Positions 35,883 to 44,117 of a stretch of 64,000 bases of DNA are shown piece after piece. Within the stretch, counting starts at the first letter, position 1; each line of letters begins with the position of its first letter. A program made the position numbers and the translations under genes. The notes under the pieces are model-generated. The model saw only the letters and a program-made list of their open reading frames with translations. It did no database searches and was not told the DNA's origin. The stretch spans positions 62,001 through 126,000 of the forward strand of contig NZ_VJYD01000011.1 of NCBI RefSeq assembly GCF_007341385.1. The letters run 5' to 3'. Origin of the DNA: Flavobacterium daemonense. GTDB taxonomy: Bacteria; Bacteroidota; Bacteroidia; Flavobacteriales; Flavobacteriaceae.

Positions 35883-35989
35883 AAACACACAGAAAAACAC
35901 AATTACAGTTTATTTTTAATAGTAAGAAGTGTTTGTTGTAGTCTGACAAAAAAGCCTTTATAAACTAAATAACTGTGTTTCTATGTGTT
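35883..35989. repeat. Long imperfect palindrome between GH88 and beta-helix genes
   Basis: AACACACAGAAAAACACA...CAGTTTATTT (35884-35915) is nearly complementary to AAACTAAATAACTGTGTTTC...TATGTGTT (35962-35989). The arms form an imperfect ~28-bp stem around a ~45-base loop. Similar elements ('ctatgtgt' palindromes) are, from memory, dispersed in Flavobacterium genomes. It may act as a transcription or processing barrier inside the PUL. Confidence 0.6.
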
Positions 35990-36012
35990 GTATTTAGAAA
36001 TCTCCCCAAAAA

Positions 36013-37233
36013 TTATAAATACCATTTTTGATAACGCAATAATGCTTCCAGAAAATAATAGTCAGCATAGGTAAGCGGAACGTCTATTTCACCGTTATGC
36101 GGAATCGAACCTACGCTGTGCATCAGCAAATAACCTCCATTCTTTCCTAATTCGGCTCTATATTTCGGACTAGATAATGATGTCAAAATCGTTTTGGCAA
36201 CATCAACATAATTCTGCTTTTCTTTCCCCGAAGTATATTGTCCCAATTCCAAAAGTGCTGATGCATAAATCGAAGCTGCCGATGCATCGCGCAAAGCATT
36301 CGGAATATTTGGCGCATCAAAATCCCAGTACGGAATCTTATCAGCTGGTAAATGAGGATTGTTCAGTATAAATTTAGCAATTTCCTGCGCTTGTTTTAAA
36401 TAAACAGGATTTTTGGTAAAACGGTACATCATGGTGTAACCGTACAATGCCCATCCCTGTCCCCTGCTCCATGCGCTGGAATCAGCATATCCCTGAGCTG
36501 TAACTTTCTTAAGCACTTCTCCCGTCTTTAAATCATAGTCAAGCACATGATAACTGCTGTAATCAGGCCTGAAATGATTTTTAATCGTCGTGTTGGCGTG
36601 AGTTTCTGCAATATTGGCAAAACTTTTGTCGGCACTGTGTTGGCTCGACCATTCCAGCATTTCCAGATTCATCATGTTGTCAATGATAACCGGGCCTACA
36701 AAACCATTTTTTTTATTTCTCAATCCATCATCGCTGACTTCCCATGACTGAATTACTCTGGCATCTGGGCGGTATCTTGTTGCTAATGATTTAGATGATT
36801 GAAGAATCACTTTTTTGTATGCTGAATCTTTTGTCAATCGATAAGCGTTCCCAAAACTGCAAAACATCATAAAACCTAAATCATGGTTTTTGGTATAATA
36901 TTTTACCGTGTCTAATAGGGCAAGTCTTTTTTTGGCTTCATTTAAGATCAGTGGCTTTTTGGTATATTCATAAATATACAAAAGCGTACCCGGATAAAAG
37001 CCACTACACCACCAGTATGCATCAGAACTGATATTTCGATTCCCTTCGAATGTTTTGGGCATAGAATCTGATGGTGTGGCTTTCTCCAAAAATTGATATT
37101 GCTTCTCGGCAAAAACAAAATTATCGTGGATCATTTTTTTTATTTCAAAATGATCCGTTTTATTATCTTTCTGAGCAAATATTGATAAGCTGCAGAAAGA
37201 TAATAGTATCGGAAAGTATTTAATATTTTTCAA
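36013..37233 (-). CDS. GH88-family unsaturated glucuronyl hydrolase (paralogue 1)
   Basis: The 406-residue protein has a signal peptide ending SIFAQ and an alpha/alpha-barrel. KNHDLGFMMFCSFGNAYRLT (near residue 115) and VIIDNMMNLEMLEW (near 190) contain the two Asp residues that correspond to the catalytic pair of Bacillus GL1 UGL (D88 and D149). WSRGQGWALYGYTMM is also conserved. GH88 hydrolyses the 4,5-unsaturated uronic acid left by lyases such as PL8. It follows SusD by 11 bp, so it is in the susCD operon. A paralogue is at 45878. Confidence 0.9.
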   Translation of the reverse strand: MKNIKYFPILLSFCSLSIFAQKDNKTDHFEIKKMIHDNFVFAEKQYQFLEKATPSDSMPKTFEGNRNISSDAYWWCSGFYPGTLLYIYEYTKKPLILNEAKKRLALLDTVKYYTKNHDLGFMMFCSFGNAYRLTKDSAYKKVILQSSKSLATRYRPDARVIQSWEVSDDGLRNKKNGFVGPVIIDNMMNLEMLEWSSQHSADKSFANIAETHANTTIKNHFRPDYSSYHVLDYDLKTGEVLKKVTAQGYADSSAWSRGQGWALYGYTMMYRFTKNPVYLKQAQEIAKFILNNPHLPADKIPYWDFDAPNIPNALRDASAASIYASALLELGQYTSGKEKQNYVDVAKTILTSLSSPKYRAELGKNGGYLLMHSVGSIPHNGEIDVPLTYADYYFLEALLRYQKWYL

Positions 37234-37244
37234 TTAATCGAATT

Positions 37245-38942
37245 TTACCAACCTGGGTTGTTTTCTGTTATTAATTTATTCGACAGTATTTCTATAGAAG
37301 GAATAGGAAATAATAGGTTTCTATTAGTAACATTAATTCCTGCTGTCTTCCCATATCTCTGATCGCCTATAGATAAGGGGCCCGAAACAGAAGGAGCTGC
37401 AGCCATTTCTGCCCCTACAGAATTCATTGTGCTGACAAATTTATTCCAGCGAATCAGGTCATAGCGGCGTAATCCTTCAAAACACAATTCACGCATACGC
37501 TCATCTTCAATAGCTTGTTGAAAAGTAGCCTTATTAAGTCCTGTAAAATCTGCTAACAAACTTGGTATACCAACTGGCAGTCCGTAACCTCTGCGACGCA
37601 CTTGATTGATTGCTTCATAAGCTGCTGCAGTTGGTCCATTTACCTGATTTTCAGCTTCTGCAAACATCAATAGGACATCTGAATATCTCAAGACAGGAAA
37701 ATTGATTCCGGTTTGGTTTTTATCTTTAGGACTAAGCAATTCATATTCTCTTCTCCATTTTGCAACATCTCTACCAAATTGAACCGTTTTTGCAATGGCT
37801 GTTTTAGTAGCAACATTTGTTGTATTGTTTATAGTCCATGTGTACGTAGTCAGATTCCAATCACGTCTTAAATCTTTTCCTGTAGCATCATACTTATTAA
37901 ATAAGCGAGATGTTCCTTTTACAAATCCGTAACAATATCCTATACTGTTATATAAAGGAGAATTGGCTGCTGATGGTGTCATCGTAATACCTATTTGGCT
38001 TCCTAAACCTCCCAGGTCAAAATAGCCATCGGCACGATTTCCTTTAAATTCAACTTCCCACATACATTCCTTTGTATTATAAGCTTCTCTCGCAGCATTT
38101 ATAAATATTTGACGGTAAGCATTATTAGAATTTGCGGGAATAGACGGTATTGTTTCGTTAAAGCTATTATAAGCAGCATCTGTGCTATAAGTTATATTTA
38201 GAGCATGTTCACCTGAGTCGATTACTTTTTTGGACCAGCTTAAAGATTCCGCATACTTTGAAGCATCATTTAATGGATATCCAGCCATTTGCAAACATAC
38301 TCTGGCAAGAATTCCTTGTACGACCGTTTTTGAAACACGACTTGGGTAACCAATAGCCGATGAAGTACCTACTTTTGCTTCAGCCTCTTTCATATCTTTC
38401 AATATTTGAGCATAAACCTGAGCAGTTGGCGTTCTGGCTATTTGAACTCCATTAGGACTCGTAGTTGGAGTCAGTCTTACGGGCACATCTCCAAATCTGG
38501 TAACCAGCATAAAATAATAGTATCCTCTTAGAAACAAGGCCTCACCTAATATTTGCTGGCGTTTGTCTTCATCCATTTTTGGCAAATCTATATGCGCAAT
38601 TAAATCATTGGCTCTGTTAATTCCGGTATATAGATCTGTCCATAAACCTGCTATATTGGCATTGGTCGGATCAAAATTATAAACCTGTACACCTGTAGTC
38701 TGGGCAGAACGCGCATAATAGCCTTCATCAGAACCTACTTCATTGATCACATTGATATTATTTCCATAAAGGTTGACAGAACCTAAAGGGTCATAAACCC
38801 CAGCTAAAACCTGAGTTAAACCGGCTTCATCTGTATAATATTGTTCTGCGCCAATTTTATCGATTGGCTCTTCATTTAAAAAATCTTCACAAGAGCTGGT
38901 AAACATTGCTACCATTCCTAATAATATATATATCTTTTTCAT
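37245..38942 (-). CDS. susD: SusD-like starch-binding-family outer-membrane lipoprotein
   Basis: The 565-residue protein has a lipobox (AMFTSSC-EDFL, Cys near 18). Typical SusD features are the TPR-like N-terminal half (AGVYDPLGS, GINRANDLI, EALFLRGYYYFMLVTRFGDVPV) and a C-terminal RagB/SusD region (ERMRELCFEGLRRYDLIRWNKF; RNLLFPIPSIEI). It sits on the cell surface and delivers glycan fragments to SusC. It starts 22 bp after the susC stop, so the two are coexpressed. The specific glycan is not evident from sequence. Confidence 0.95.
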   Translation of the reverse strand: MKKIYILLGMVAMFTSSCEDFLNEEPIDKIGAEQYYTDEAGLTQVLAGVYDPLGSVNLYGNNINVINEVGSDEGYYARSAQTTGVQVYNFDPTNANIAGLWTDLYTGINRANDLIAHIDLPKMDEDKRQQILGEALFLRGYYYFMLVTRFGDVPVRLTPTTSPNGVQIARTPTAQVYAQILKDMKEAEAKVGTSSAIGYPSRVSKTVVQGILARVCLQMAGYPLNDASKYAESLSWSKKVIDSGEHALNITYSTDAAYNSFNETIPSIPANSNNAYRQIFINAAREAYNTKECMWEVEFKGNRADGYFDLGGLGSQIGITMTPSAANSPLYNSIGYCYGFVKGTSRLFNKYDATGKDLRRDWNLTTYTWTINNTTNVATKTAIAKTVQFGRDVAKWRREYELLSPKDKNQTGINFPVLRYSDVLLMFAEAENQVNGPTAAAYEAINQVRRRGYGLPVGIPSLLADFTGLNKATFQQAIEDERMRELCFEGLRRYDLIRWNKFVSTMNSVGAEMAAAPSVSGPLSIGDQRYGKTAGINVTNRNLLFPIPSIEILSNKLITENNPGW

Positions 38943-38963
38943 TTTGAAACTAATTTAATGTTG

Positions 38964-41900
38964 TTAAAATGTAATATTGGTACCAAGAGCAAAAGTACGT
39001 GCACGAGGATAAGCAGAAAAATCGAATCCAGGTGTTAACACTGATCTATAAGTATTTACCTCAGGATCTGGACCCGTATATTTCGTCCAGGTTGCTAAAT
39101 TTTGTCCTGAAACAAAGAATCGCAATGATTTTAAGTGCCATTTAGCTACCAATTTTGAATCGACATTGTAACCCAGGGCAACTGTCTTCAATCTTAAATA
39201 AGAACCATCTTCAACATATCTTGATGAATATCCTCCACCGAAAAACCCTTTTGGACGGAAAACATCAGAATCCTGATTGGTTTGTGACCAACGATTTTCA
39301 TAAACTGCCATTTGGTTGAAGTTTCCTAAACCATTTGCATTTCCGTCAAACAAAATACGATTGGCATTCAATAGATCATTACCATATGACCATTGGAAGA
39401 AAATATTCAAATCAAAACCTTTGTAAGTGAAGTTATTACTGAAACCACCTGTGTTTTTTGGCAAACCATTTCCAATTGTAGTATAATCTTTAGCATTTAC
39501 AACTCCATCGCCATTTTGATCTACATATTTAATATCTCCAGGCTGAATAGCGGCAACTGTATTTCCGTTTGTCGCAATTCCTGTTTTTAATTTATAAGGA
39601 TCTGCTGTTGTACCGCTGCCTGTAAAATCAGATATTTGGTAAACACCAGCCCATTGGTATCCATAAATTTGTCCTAAAGGCTCACCTACTTTTGCGATAT
39701 ATGCGCTTGTAGTTCTCCAATTTGTATCCCAGTTAACAACACTTTCCATTGTATTTTGGCCTTCGCCTAAGGCAATCAATTTACTTTTGTTAAAAGCAAT
39801 ATTGGCACTTGAAGTCCAGGTAAAATCTTTTGTAACGATATTTCTGGTTGTTAATGTCAATTCCAAACCTTTATTCTCTACGCTTCCGATATTTTTGAAT
39901 GCTGTAGCAAACCCTGTATTAGGAGGAAGTTGTGTATTCAACAATAAATCTTTAGTTGTTTTTTTATACACATCTGCATTGAAAATGATTCTTTGGTTAA
40001 AGAAGCCTAAATCAATTCCTGCATCAATTTGCTCTGTAGTTTCCCATTTCAAATCAGAGTTTCCAAGTTTTTGAGGTATAACTCCAGGAACGTATTGGTT
40101 ATTAAAAGTGTATGTATTAACTATTGGATTAAAATAGTAAGTAAGATAATCATATGCCCCTACACGATTATTTCCCGTTTGTCCATAACTGGCGCGCAGT
40201 TTACCATCAGATATTGTTTTGCTGTTTTTTAGGAAATTTTCTTCCTTAAATTTCCAGGCAACTGCTCCCGATGGAAAATACCCCCAGTGATTTTGTGAAG
40301 GAAATTTAGATGATCCATCAGCTCTGAATGAGGCTGTAATCATATATTTAGAGCCGTAGTTATAATTTACTCTCGTTAAAAACGAAGCCATTGTCCATTC
40401 AGAATTGGTAGGATCTATCCTTACAGGAACTCCTTGCCCAAATCCATCAAACATCAAAGCCTCATTAGGCAATTGAGTTTCACCGTAACCATGAGTCCAG
40501 TCTTTTCTTTGTTGAGCTGTAAACCCTCCCAGAACAGTAAATTTTGATTGACCATACGTTTTATCCCAAGTTAAAGTATTTTCATTCAGCCAGTTGCTAT
40601 AATTGGTATCTGTAATTTTTCCCTGAACTCCACCCACGCTTCCTGGACGTCCTTTAGACGTTTTTGTATTGTAGAATTCACTTCTTTCTAATCTGCTTTC
40701 ATTAATGCCAAAAGTGGATCTCAATTTAAAATTTTTAGCAAATGAATACTCAACATAACCATTTATACCAAAATTCTTTGTCTTACTTACATCATAAGTA
40801 TTCTGAAGATTAATCACAGGATTGATTCTGTAATCACTTGATGCGTTCATATCCGGGTCTTGAAATGAATCTTCCAAATCAAATGTTTCAGAAGGAACAG
40901 GTCGCATTCCCCAAATTGAAGTCATTAGATTGGTAGTTGCACCATTTTCTCCTCTTGTTGGATCTTGTCCGGTTTGTTCCAGGAAACTGTAATTTGAATT
41001 AACACCTACTTTTAAATTATCAGTAATATTATAATCAAGGTTTACACGTCCCTGGTATCTTTTATAATTCGAGTTTAACAAAATACCATCCTGATCAACT
41101 GCCGAAACAGAAGTTGCATATTTCAATTTTTTAGTTCCTCCCCTTACGGCAAAATCATTACTGCTGTACAAAGCGGTACGGCTTGTCAGGTCTTGCCAAT
41201 CAATTCCTTTTACTGTTTTGTAATAGTCAAGAGTTCTTCCAGGCTTAGTAAGATAGATCTCGGTTGGTGTTTGTGGCGAACCAACAGCCGAAGTAGGAAG
41301 AGGGTTAAAATCCAATTGGTATTTTACATATTCATAAGGATCCATTAAATCCATTTTATTCAACATATCCTGAACACCGGTGGTGCTGTTAAAAGTAAAT
41401 ACGGGCTTACCTTCTTTACCTCTTTTGGTTTGGATTACGATAACTCCATTCGCTCCTCTTGCACCATAAATAGCTGTAGCTGAAGCATCTTTTAAAATAT
41501 CAATAGATTCAATATCAGCAGGATTGATTACGTTATTATTAGGATCCTCAATCAGGAAGCCATCAATAACATACAATGGGCTGTTAGCCTGAGTAACCGA
41601 GTTGTTGCCTCGAATTACGATATCAACTCCAGAACCTGGTCTGCCATCTGCCGAAGTTACCTGCACCCCCGCAACACGACCTGCCAATGCATCATCGAAA
41701 GAACGAACAGGAGCTTTATTGATGTCTGGCATTGATACACTTGAAACAGAACCTGTCAGATCTTTTCTTTTTACGCTTCCATATCCAATAACTACAATTT
41801 CATCAAGAGTACTGGTTGCGGATTTTAAACTAACATTTAGAGCCTTTTTATCACCAACAGTAACAGCTGCAGTTTCAAAACCTATATATGTAAAAACCAA

Positions 41901-42146
41901 TTGATCTTTTGATTCAGCTTTAATGCTGTATTGTCCGGTATAATCAGTTAAAGCGGCATCTTTTGTTCCTTTCACACTTACAGTTACTCCGGGAAGAGGA
42001 TCTTTATTCTCATCAACTACAGTTCCCGATATTAATTTCTTTTCCTGTGCCTGTGCAAAAAATGGAATAATGATCAAAAAAATACCAACAAATAAATGTC
42101 TAAAAACCTTCTGAGAAGGCTGGTATTTTAAATTCAATTTTTTCAT
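38964..42146 (-). CDS. susC: SusC/RagA-family TonB-dependent outer-membrane transporter
   Basis: The 1060-residue protein has a signal peptide (…FFAQAQ). A carboxypeptidase-D-like domain (SGTVVDENKDPLPGVTVSVKG) comes first, then a TonB-box region near TLDEIVVIGYGSVKRKDLTG. A plug domain follows (LAGRVAGVQVTSADGRPG; PLYVIDGFLIEDPNN; DASATAIYGARGANGVI) and then a 22-strand barrel ending in an aromatic-rich C terminus (ARTFALGTNITF). It imports oligosaccharides with SusD. It is the first gene of the susC-susD-GH88 operon and has the best copy of the operator module. Confidence 0.96.
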   Translation of the reverse strand: MKKLNLKYQPSQKVFRHLFVGIFLIIIPFFAQAQEKKLISGTVVDENKDPLPGVTVSVKGTKDAALTDYTGQYSIKAESKDQLVFTYIGFETAAVTVGDKKALNVSLKSATSTLDEIVVIGYGSVKRKDLTGSVSSVSMPDINKAPVRSFDDALAGRVAGVQVTSADGRPGSGVDIVIRGNNSVTQANSPLYVIDGFLIEDPNNNVINPADIESIDILKDASATAIYGARGANGVIVIQTKRGKEGKPVFTFNSTTGVQDMLNKMDLMDPYEYVKYQLDFNPLPTSAVGSPQTPTEIYLTKPGRTLDYYKTVKGIDWQDLTSRTALYSSNDFAVRGGTKKLKYATSVSAVDQDGILLNSNYKRYQGRVNLDYNITDNLKVGVNSNYSFLEQTGQDPTRGENGATTNLMTSIWGMRPVPSETFDLEDSFQDPDMNASSDYRINPVINLQNTYDVSKTKNFGINGYVEYSFAKNFKLRSTFGINESRLERSEFYNTKTSKGRPGSVGGVQGKITDTNYSNWLNENTLTWDKTYGQSKFTVLGGFTAQQRKDWTHGYGETQLPNEALMFDGFGQGVPVRIDPTNSEWTMASFLTRVNYNYGSKYMITASFRADGSSKFPSQNHWGYFPSGAVAWKFKEENFLKNSKTISDGKLRASYGQTGNNRVGAYDYLTYYFNPIVNTYTFNNQYVPGVIPQKLGNSDLKWETTEQIDAGIDLGFFNQRIIFNADVYKKTTKDLLLNTQLPPNTGFATAFKNIGSVENKGLELTLTTRNIVTKDFTWTSSANIAFNKSKLIALGEGQNTMESVVNWDTNWRTTSAYIAKVGEPLGQIYGYQWAGVYQISDFTGSGTTADPYKLKTGIATNGNTVAAIQPGDIKYVDQNGDGVVNAKDYTTIGNGLPKNTGGFSNNFTYKGFDLNIFFQWSYGNDLLNANRILFDGNANGLGNFNQMAVYENRWSQTNQDSDVFRPKGFFGGGYSSRYVEDGSYLRLKTVALGYNVDSKLVAKWHLKSLRFFVSGQNLATWTKYTGPDPEVNTYRSVLTPGFDFSAYPRARTFALGTNITF

Positions 42147-42385
42147 AATTCTTAAATTTAGTTTGGTTAAATGTTAGTTTAGTTTTTGTTTCCGTTTTCA
42201 ATTAATTTATACAATTACGAAAACGTTTTCTTTCATGTTTTTTTTTCCAAATGTACTCATGCAAGTACGATTTAAAAGGAGATTATTTTCCTTTTTTGGG
42301 TTAAAATCCTCCTTTTTACGGCGTTTTTACACAAAAACTTCTTTTTACATTATTCTGAATAAATTTTAATACGTTTATAGTTATA
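42147..42385 (-). promoter_or_regulatory. susC leader and flanking intergenic region
   Basis: This is the gap between susC and the upstream sulfatase gene. It contains the operator module (42217-42317, listed separately). Its AT-rich leader between the -7 element and the ATG includes TTGTTTCCG and TTTAGTTTGG-like stretches that partly match the PL8 leader. The remaining 70 bp next to the sulfatase stop show no gene and no strong terminator. Confidence 0.5.
42217..42317 (-). promoter_or_regulatory. PUL-type operator and promoter of susC
   Basis: On the minus strand 42317-42285 carries AAAAAGGAGGAT and AAAAAGGAAAAT, exactly 21 bp apart, two helical turns. After 29 bp comes TACATTTG (42255-42248), a match to TAnnTTTG. 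Seventeen bp later is the perfect palindrome GAAAACGTTTTC (42230-42219), followed by GT. Four genes in the window share this module. An AraC-type DNA-binding domain in the HTCS would suit a direct repeat. Confidence 0.85.
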
Positions 42386-43924
42386 TTATTGCTGTTTTCG
42401 GCTGGGAGCTTTCATAATTTTAGATAATTCAAGTGCTAAAATTTTAGCTTTTCCAGGCATTTTCGATACCAAATTATGCTTTTCAGCCGGATCTTTACTC
42501 AAATCATATAGTTGTGGTGTCTCTTGCAAGCCTGTAAGCACATTTTTATCTGCCAGCCATGGTGATGATGGCTGAATCTGTGGTGCAATATATTTCCAAT
42601 TTCCTTTTCTTATACTCATAGTAAAAGCCTCCTCGATCAAATATTGACGTCCTTTTTGGGATTTTCCCAATAATTCATCAAGCATATCAAAACTATCAAC
42701 AGCAGTTTCTTTATTTTCGATTTTGGCACCTATTAATTTCGCAAATGAAGCAAAAAAATCAACCTGACTAATTAATGCATTGCTTTTAGAAGGTTTAATT
42801 TTAGCAGGCCAATATACAATAGTTGGTACGCGGGTGCCAGCCTCATAAGCACTGTATTTTCCGCCTTTAAAATTTCCTGTTGGTCTATGACTGCCTATAT
42901 TTGTCAATGCCTGATCTGCATAGCCGTCCTCTAAAATGGGTCCGTTGTCACTGCTAAAAACTATAATAGTATTTTCTGCGAGGTCCAGCTCCTTCAGTTT
43001 TGTCATAATCTGCCCCGTAACCCAATCCATTTGGACAATAGCATCACCGCGAGGTCCCATATTTGTAGAACCTACAAATTTTTCATTTGGCGCTCGGGGA
43101 ACATGAATATCAGGTAAAGCAAAATACAGAAAAAATGGTTTGTCTTTATTACTGCTAATAAAATTACTAGCTTTTTTGGTCAATATAACAGGGAAATCTT
43201 CATCTTTCCAGTACGCACTGTGTCCTCCGCTCATATAACCAATGCGGCTTATACCATTTACAACCGTACCGCTGTGTTGCTTGTCGGCAATCATTTTTAG
43301 AAATACTTCATCCTCCATTCCTGTCGGGTCTGATCCTATTTTCTCATCATAGCTCACAGTAATCGGATCATGAGTATCCAAATTGACAACGTTGTGGTTT
43401 TCAACAAATACGGTAGGAACCCTATCAGCGGTTGCTGGTATCAGGAAACTGTAATCAAATCCTACTTCTAACGGACCCGGTTTAATGACTCCGTTCCAAT
43501 CTGGACTGCCGTTTCCTAAACCCAAATGCCACTTGCCTACTACTGCTGTGGCATATCCTTGTTTTTTAAACATACCTGCAATGGTTTCCTGTTCTGGATT
43601 TATAATTAATGGAGCATCGCCGGGCAGAATAGCCGCATTATTTCTAAAAGCATAATTTCCGGTGAGCAAGGAATATCGTGAAGGCGTGCAGGTCGAAGCA
43701 CTGCAATGGGCATCAGTAAACTGGATTCCACCTGCCGCCAATGCATCAACATTTGGAGTCTGAACCGCGGTTGCGCCGTAGCAACTCAGATCGCCATAAC
43801 CCAAATCGTCAACATAAATAAATATGACATTAGGTTTCTTAGCTGTTTGATCCTCCTTTTTTGGCGAACAGGAAACTGATAGAAGTATCAAAAATGAATA
43901 AAATAAAAAAGAAGTTTTTTTCAT
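42386..43924 (-). CDS. S1-family sulfatase lipoprotein
   Basis: The 512-residue protein has a lipobox (LLSVSC-SPKK, Cys about 19) and the arylsulfatase start NVIFIYVDDLGYGDLSCYG. The formylglycine signature CTPSRYSLLTGNY is near residue 79, with GKWHLGLG and a second metal site VFSSDNGPILE. It would desulfate oligosaccharides at the surface or in the periplasm. It differs from the sulfatase at 23992 and probably has different positional specificity. It has its own PUL-type promoter. A terminator-like hairpin lies 25 nt before its start codon, which may attenuate expression. Confidence 0.9.
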   Translation of the reverse strand: MKKTSFLFYSFLILLSVSCSPKKEDQTAKKPNVIFIYVDDLGYGDLSCYGATAVQTPNVDALAAGGIQFTDAHCSASTCTPSRYSLLTGNYAFRNNAAILPGDAPLIINPEQETIAGMFKKQGYATAVVGKWHLGLGNGSPDWNGVIKPGPLEVGFDYSFLIPATADRVPTVFVENHNVVNLDTHDPITVSYDEKIGSDPTGMEDEVFLKMIADKQHSGTVVNGISRIGYMSGGHSAYWKDEDFPVILTKKASNFISSNKDKPFFLYFALPDIHVPRAPNEKFVGSTNMGPRGDAIVQMDWVTGQIMTKLKELDLAENTIIVFSSDNGPILEDGYADQALTNIGSHRPTGNFKGGKYSAYEAGTRVPTIVYWPAKIKPSKSNALISQVDFFASFAKLIGAKIENKETAVDSFDMLDELLGKSQKGRQYLIEEAFTMSIRKGNWKYIAPQIQPSSPWLADKNVLTGLQETPQLYDLSKDPAEKHNLVSKMPGKAKILALELSKIMKAPSRKQQ

Positions 43925-43948
43925 AAAAGCGGGACTTTGTTGTATAAA

Positions 43949-43970
43949 AAAAGGCTATTACTAGCCTTTT
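43949..43970 (-). terminator. Intrinsic terminator-like hairpin in the leader of the sulfatase gene
   Basis: On the minus strand the stem AAAAGGCTA / TAGCCTTTT with a 4-base loop is followed by a T run. It is 25 nt upstream of the sulfatase ATG (43924) and downstream of that gene's -7 element (44018-44025). It is thus inside the predicted transcript, not at the end of a gene. It could be an attenuator, or the delayed terminator of the preceding operon. Confidence 0.75.
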
Positions 43971-43991
43971 GTAAATTAAGTTTCAATATTT

Positions 43992-44086
43992 CTAAAATCG
44001 ATAGTCAAACTATGATTCAAATGTACTTTGATACAAGTTTACATAAGATGACAATTTTCCTTTTTTAGATTGAAATATTCCTTTTA
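43992..44086 (-). promoter_or_regulatory. PUL-type operator and promoter of the sulfatase at 42386
   Basis: On the minus strand 44086-44054 carries TAAAAGGAATAT and AAAAAGGAAAAT, 21 bp apart. After 28 bp is TACATTTG (44025-44018), identical to the susC element. A weaker CG-centred element, CTATCGATTTTAGA, ends at 43992. The upstream half-site is less perfect than in the other copies. Confidence 0.72.
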
Positions 44087-44117
44087 TTTTTTCCTTTAAA
44101 ATCTATAAATCCCTCGC

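Noticed and set aside
43850..43870. CCTCCTTTTTT inside the sulfatase coding region resembling an operator half-site
   Set aside because: It lies in the coding sequence for the Lys-rich lipoprotein linker, with no partner half-site 21 bp away and no -7 element at the right distance.
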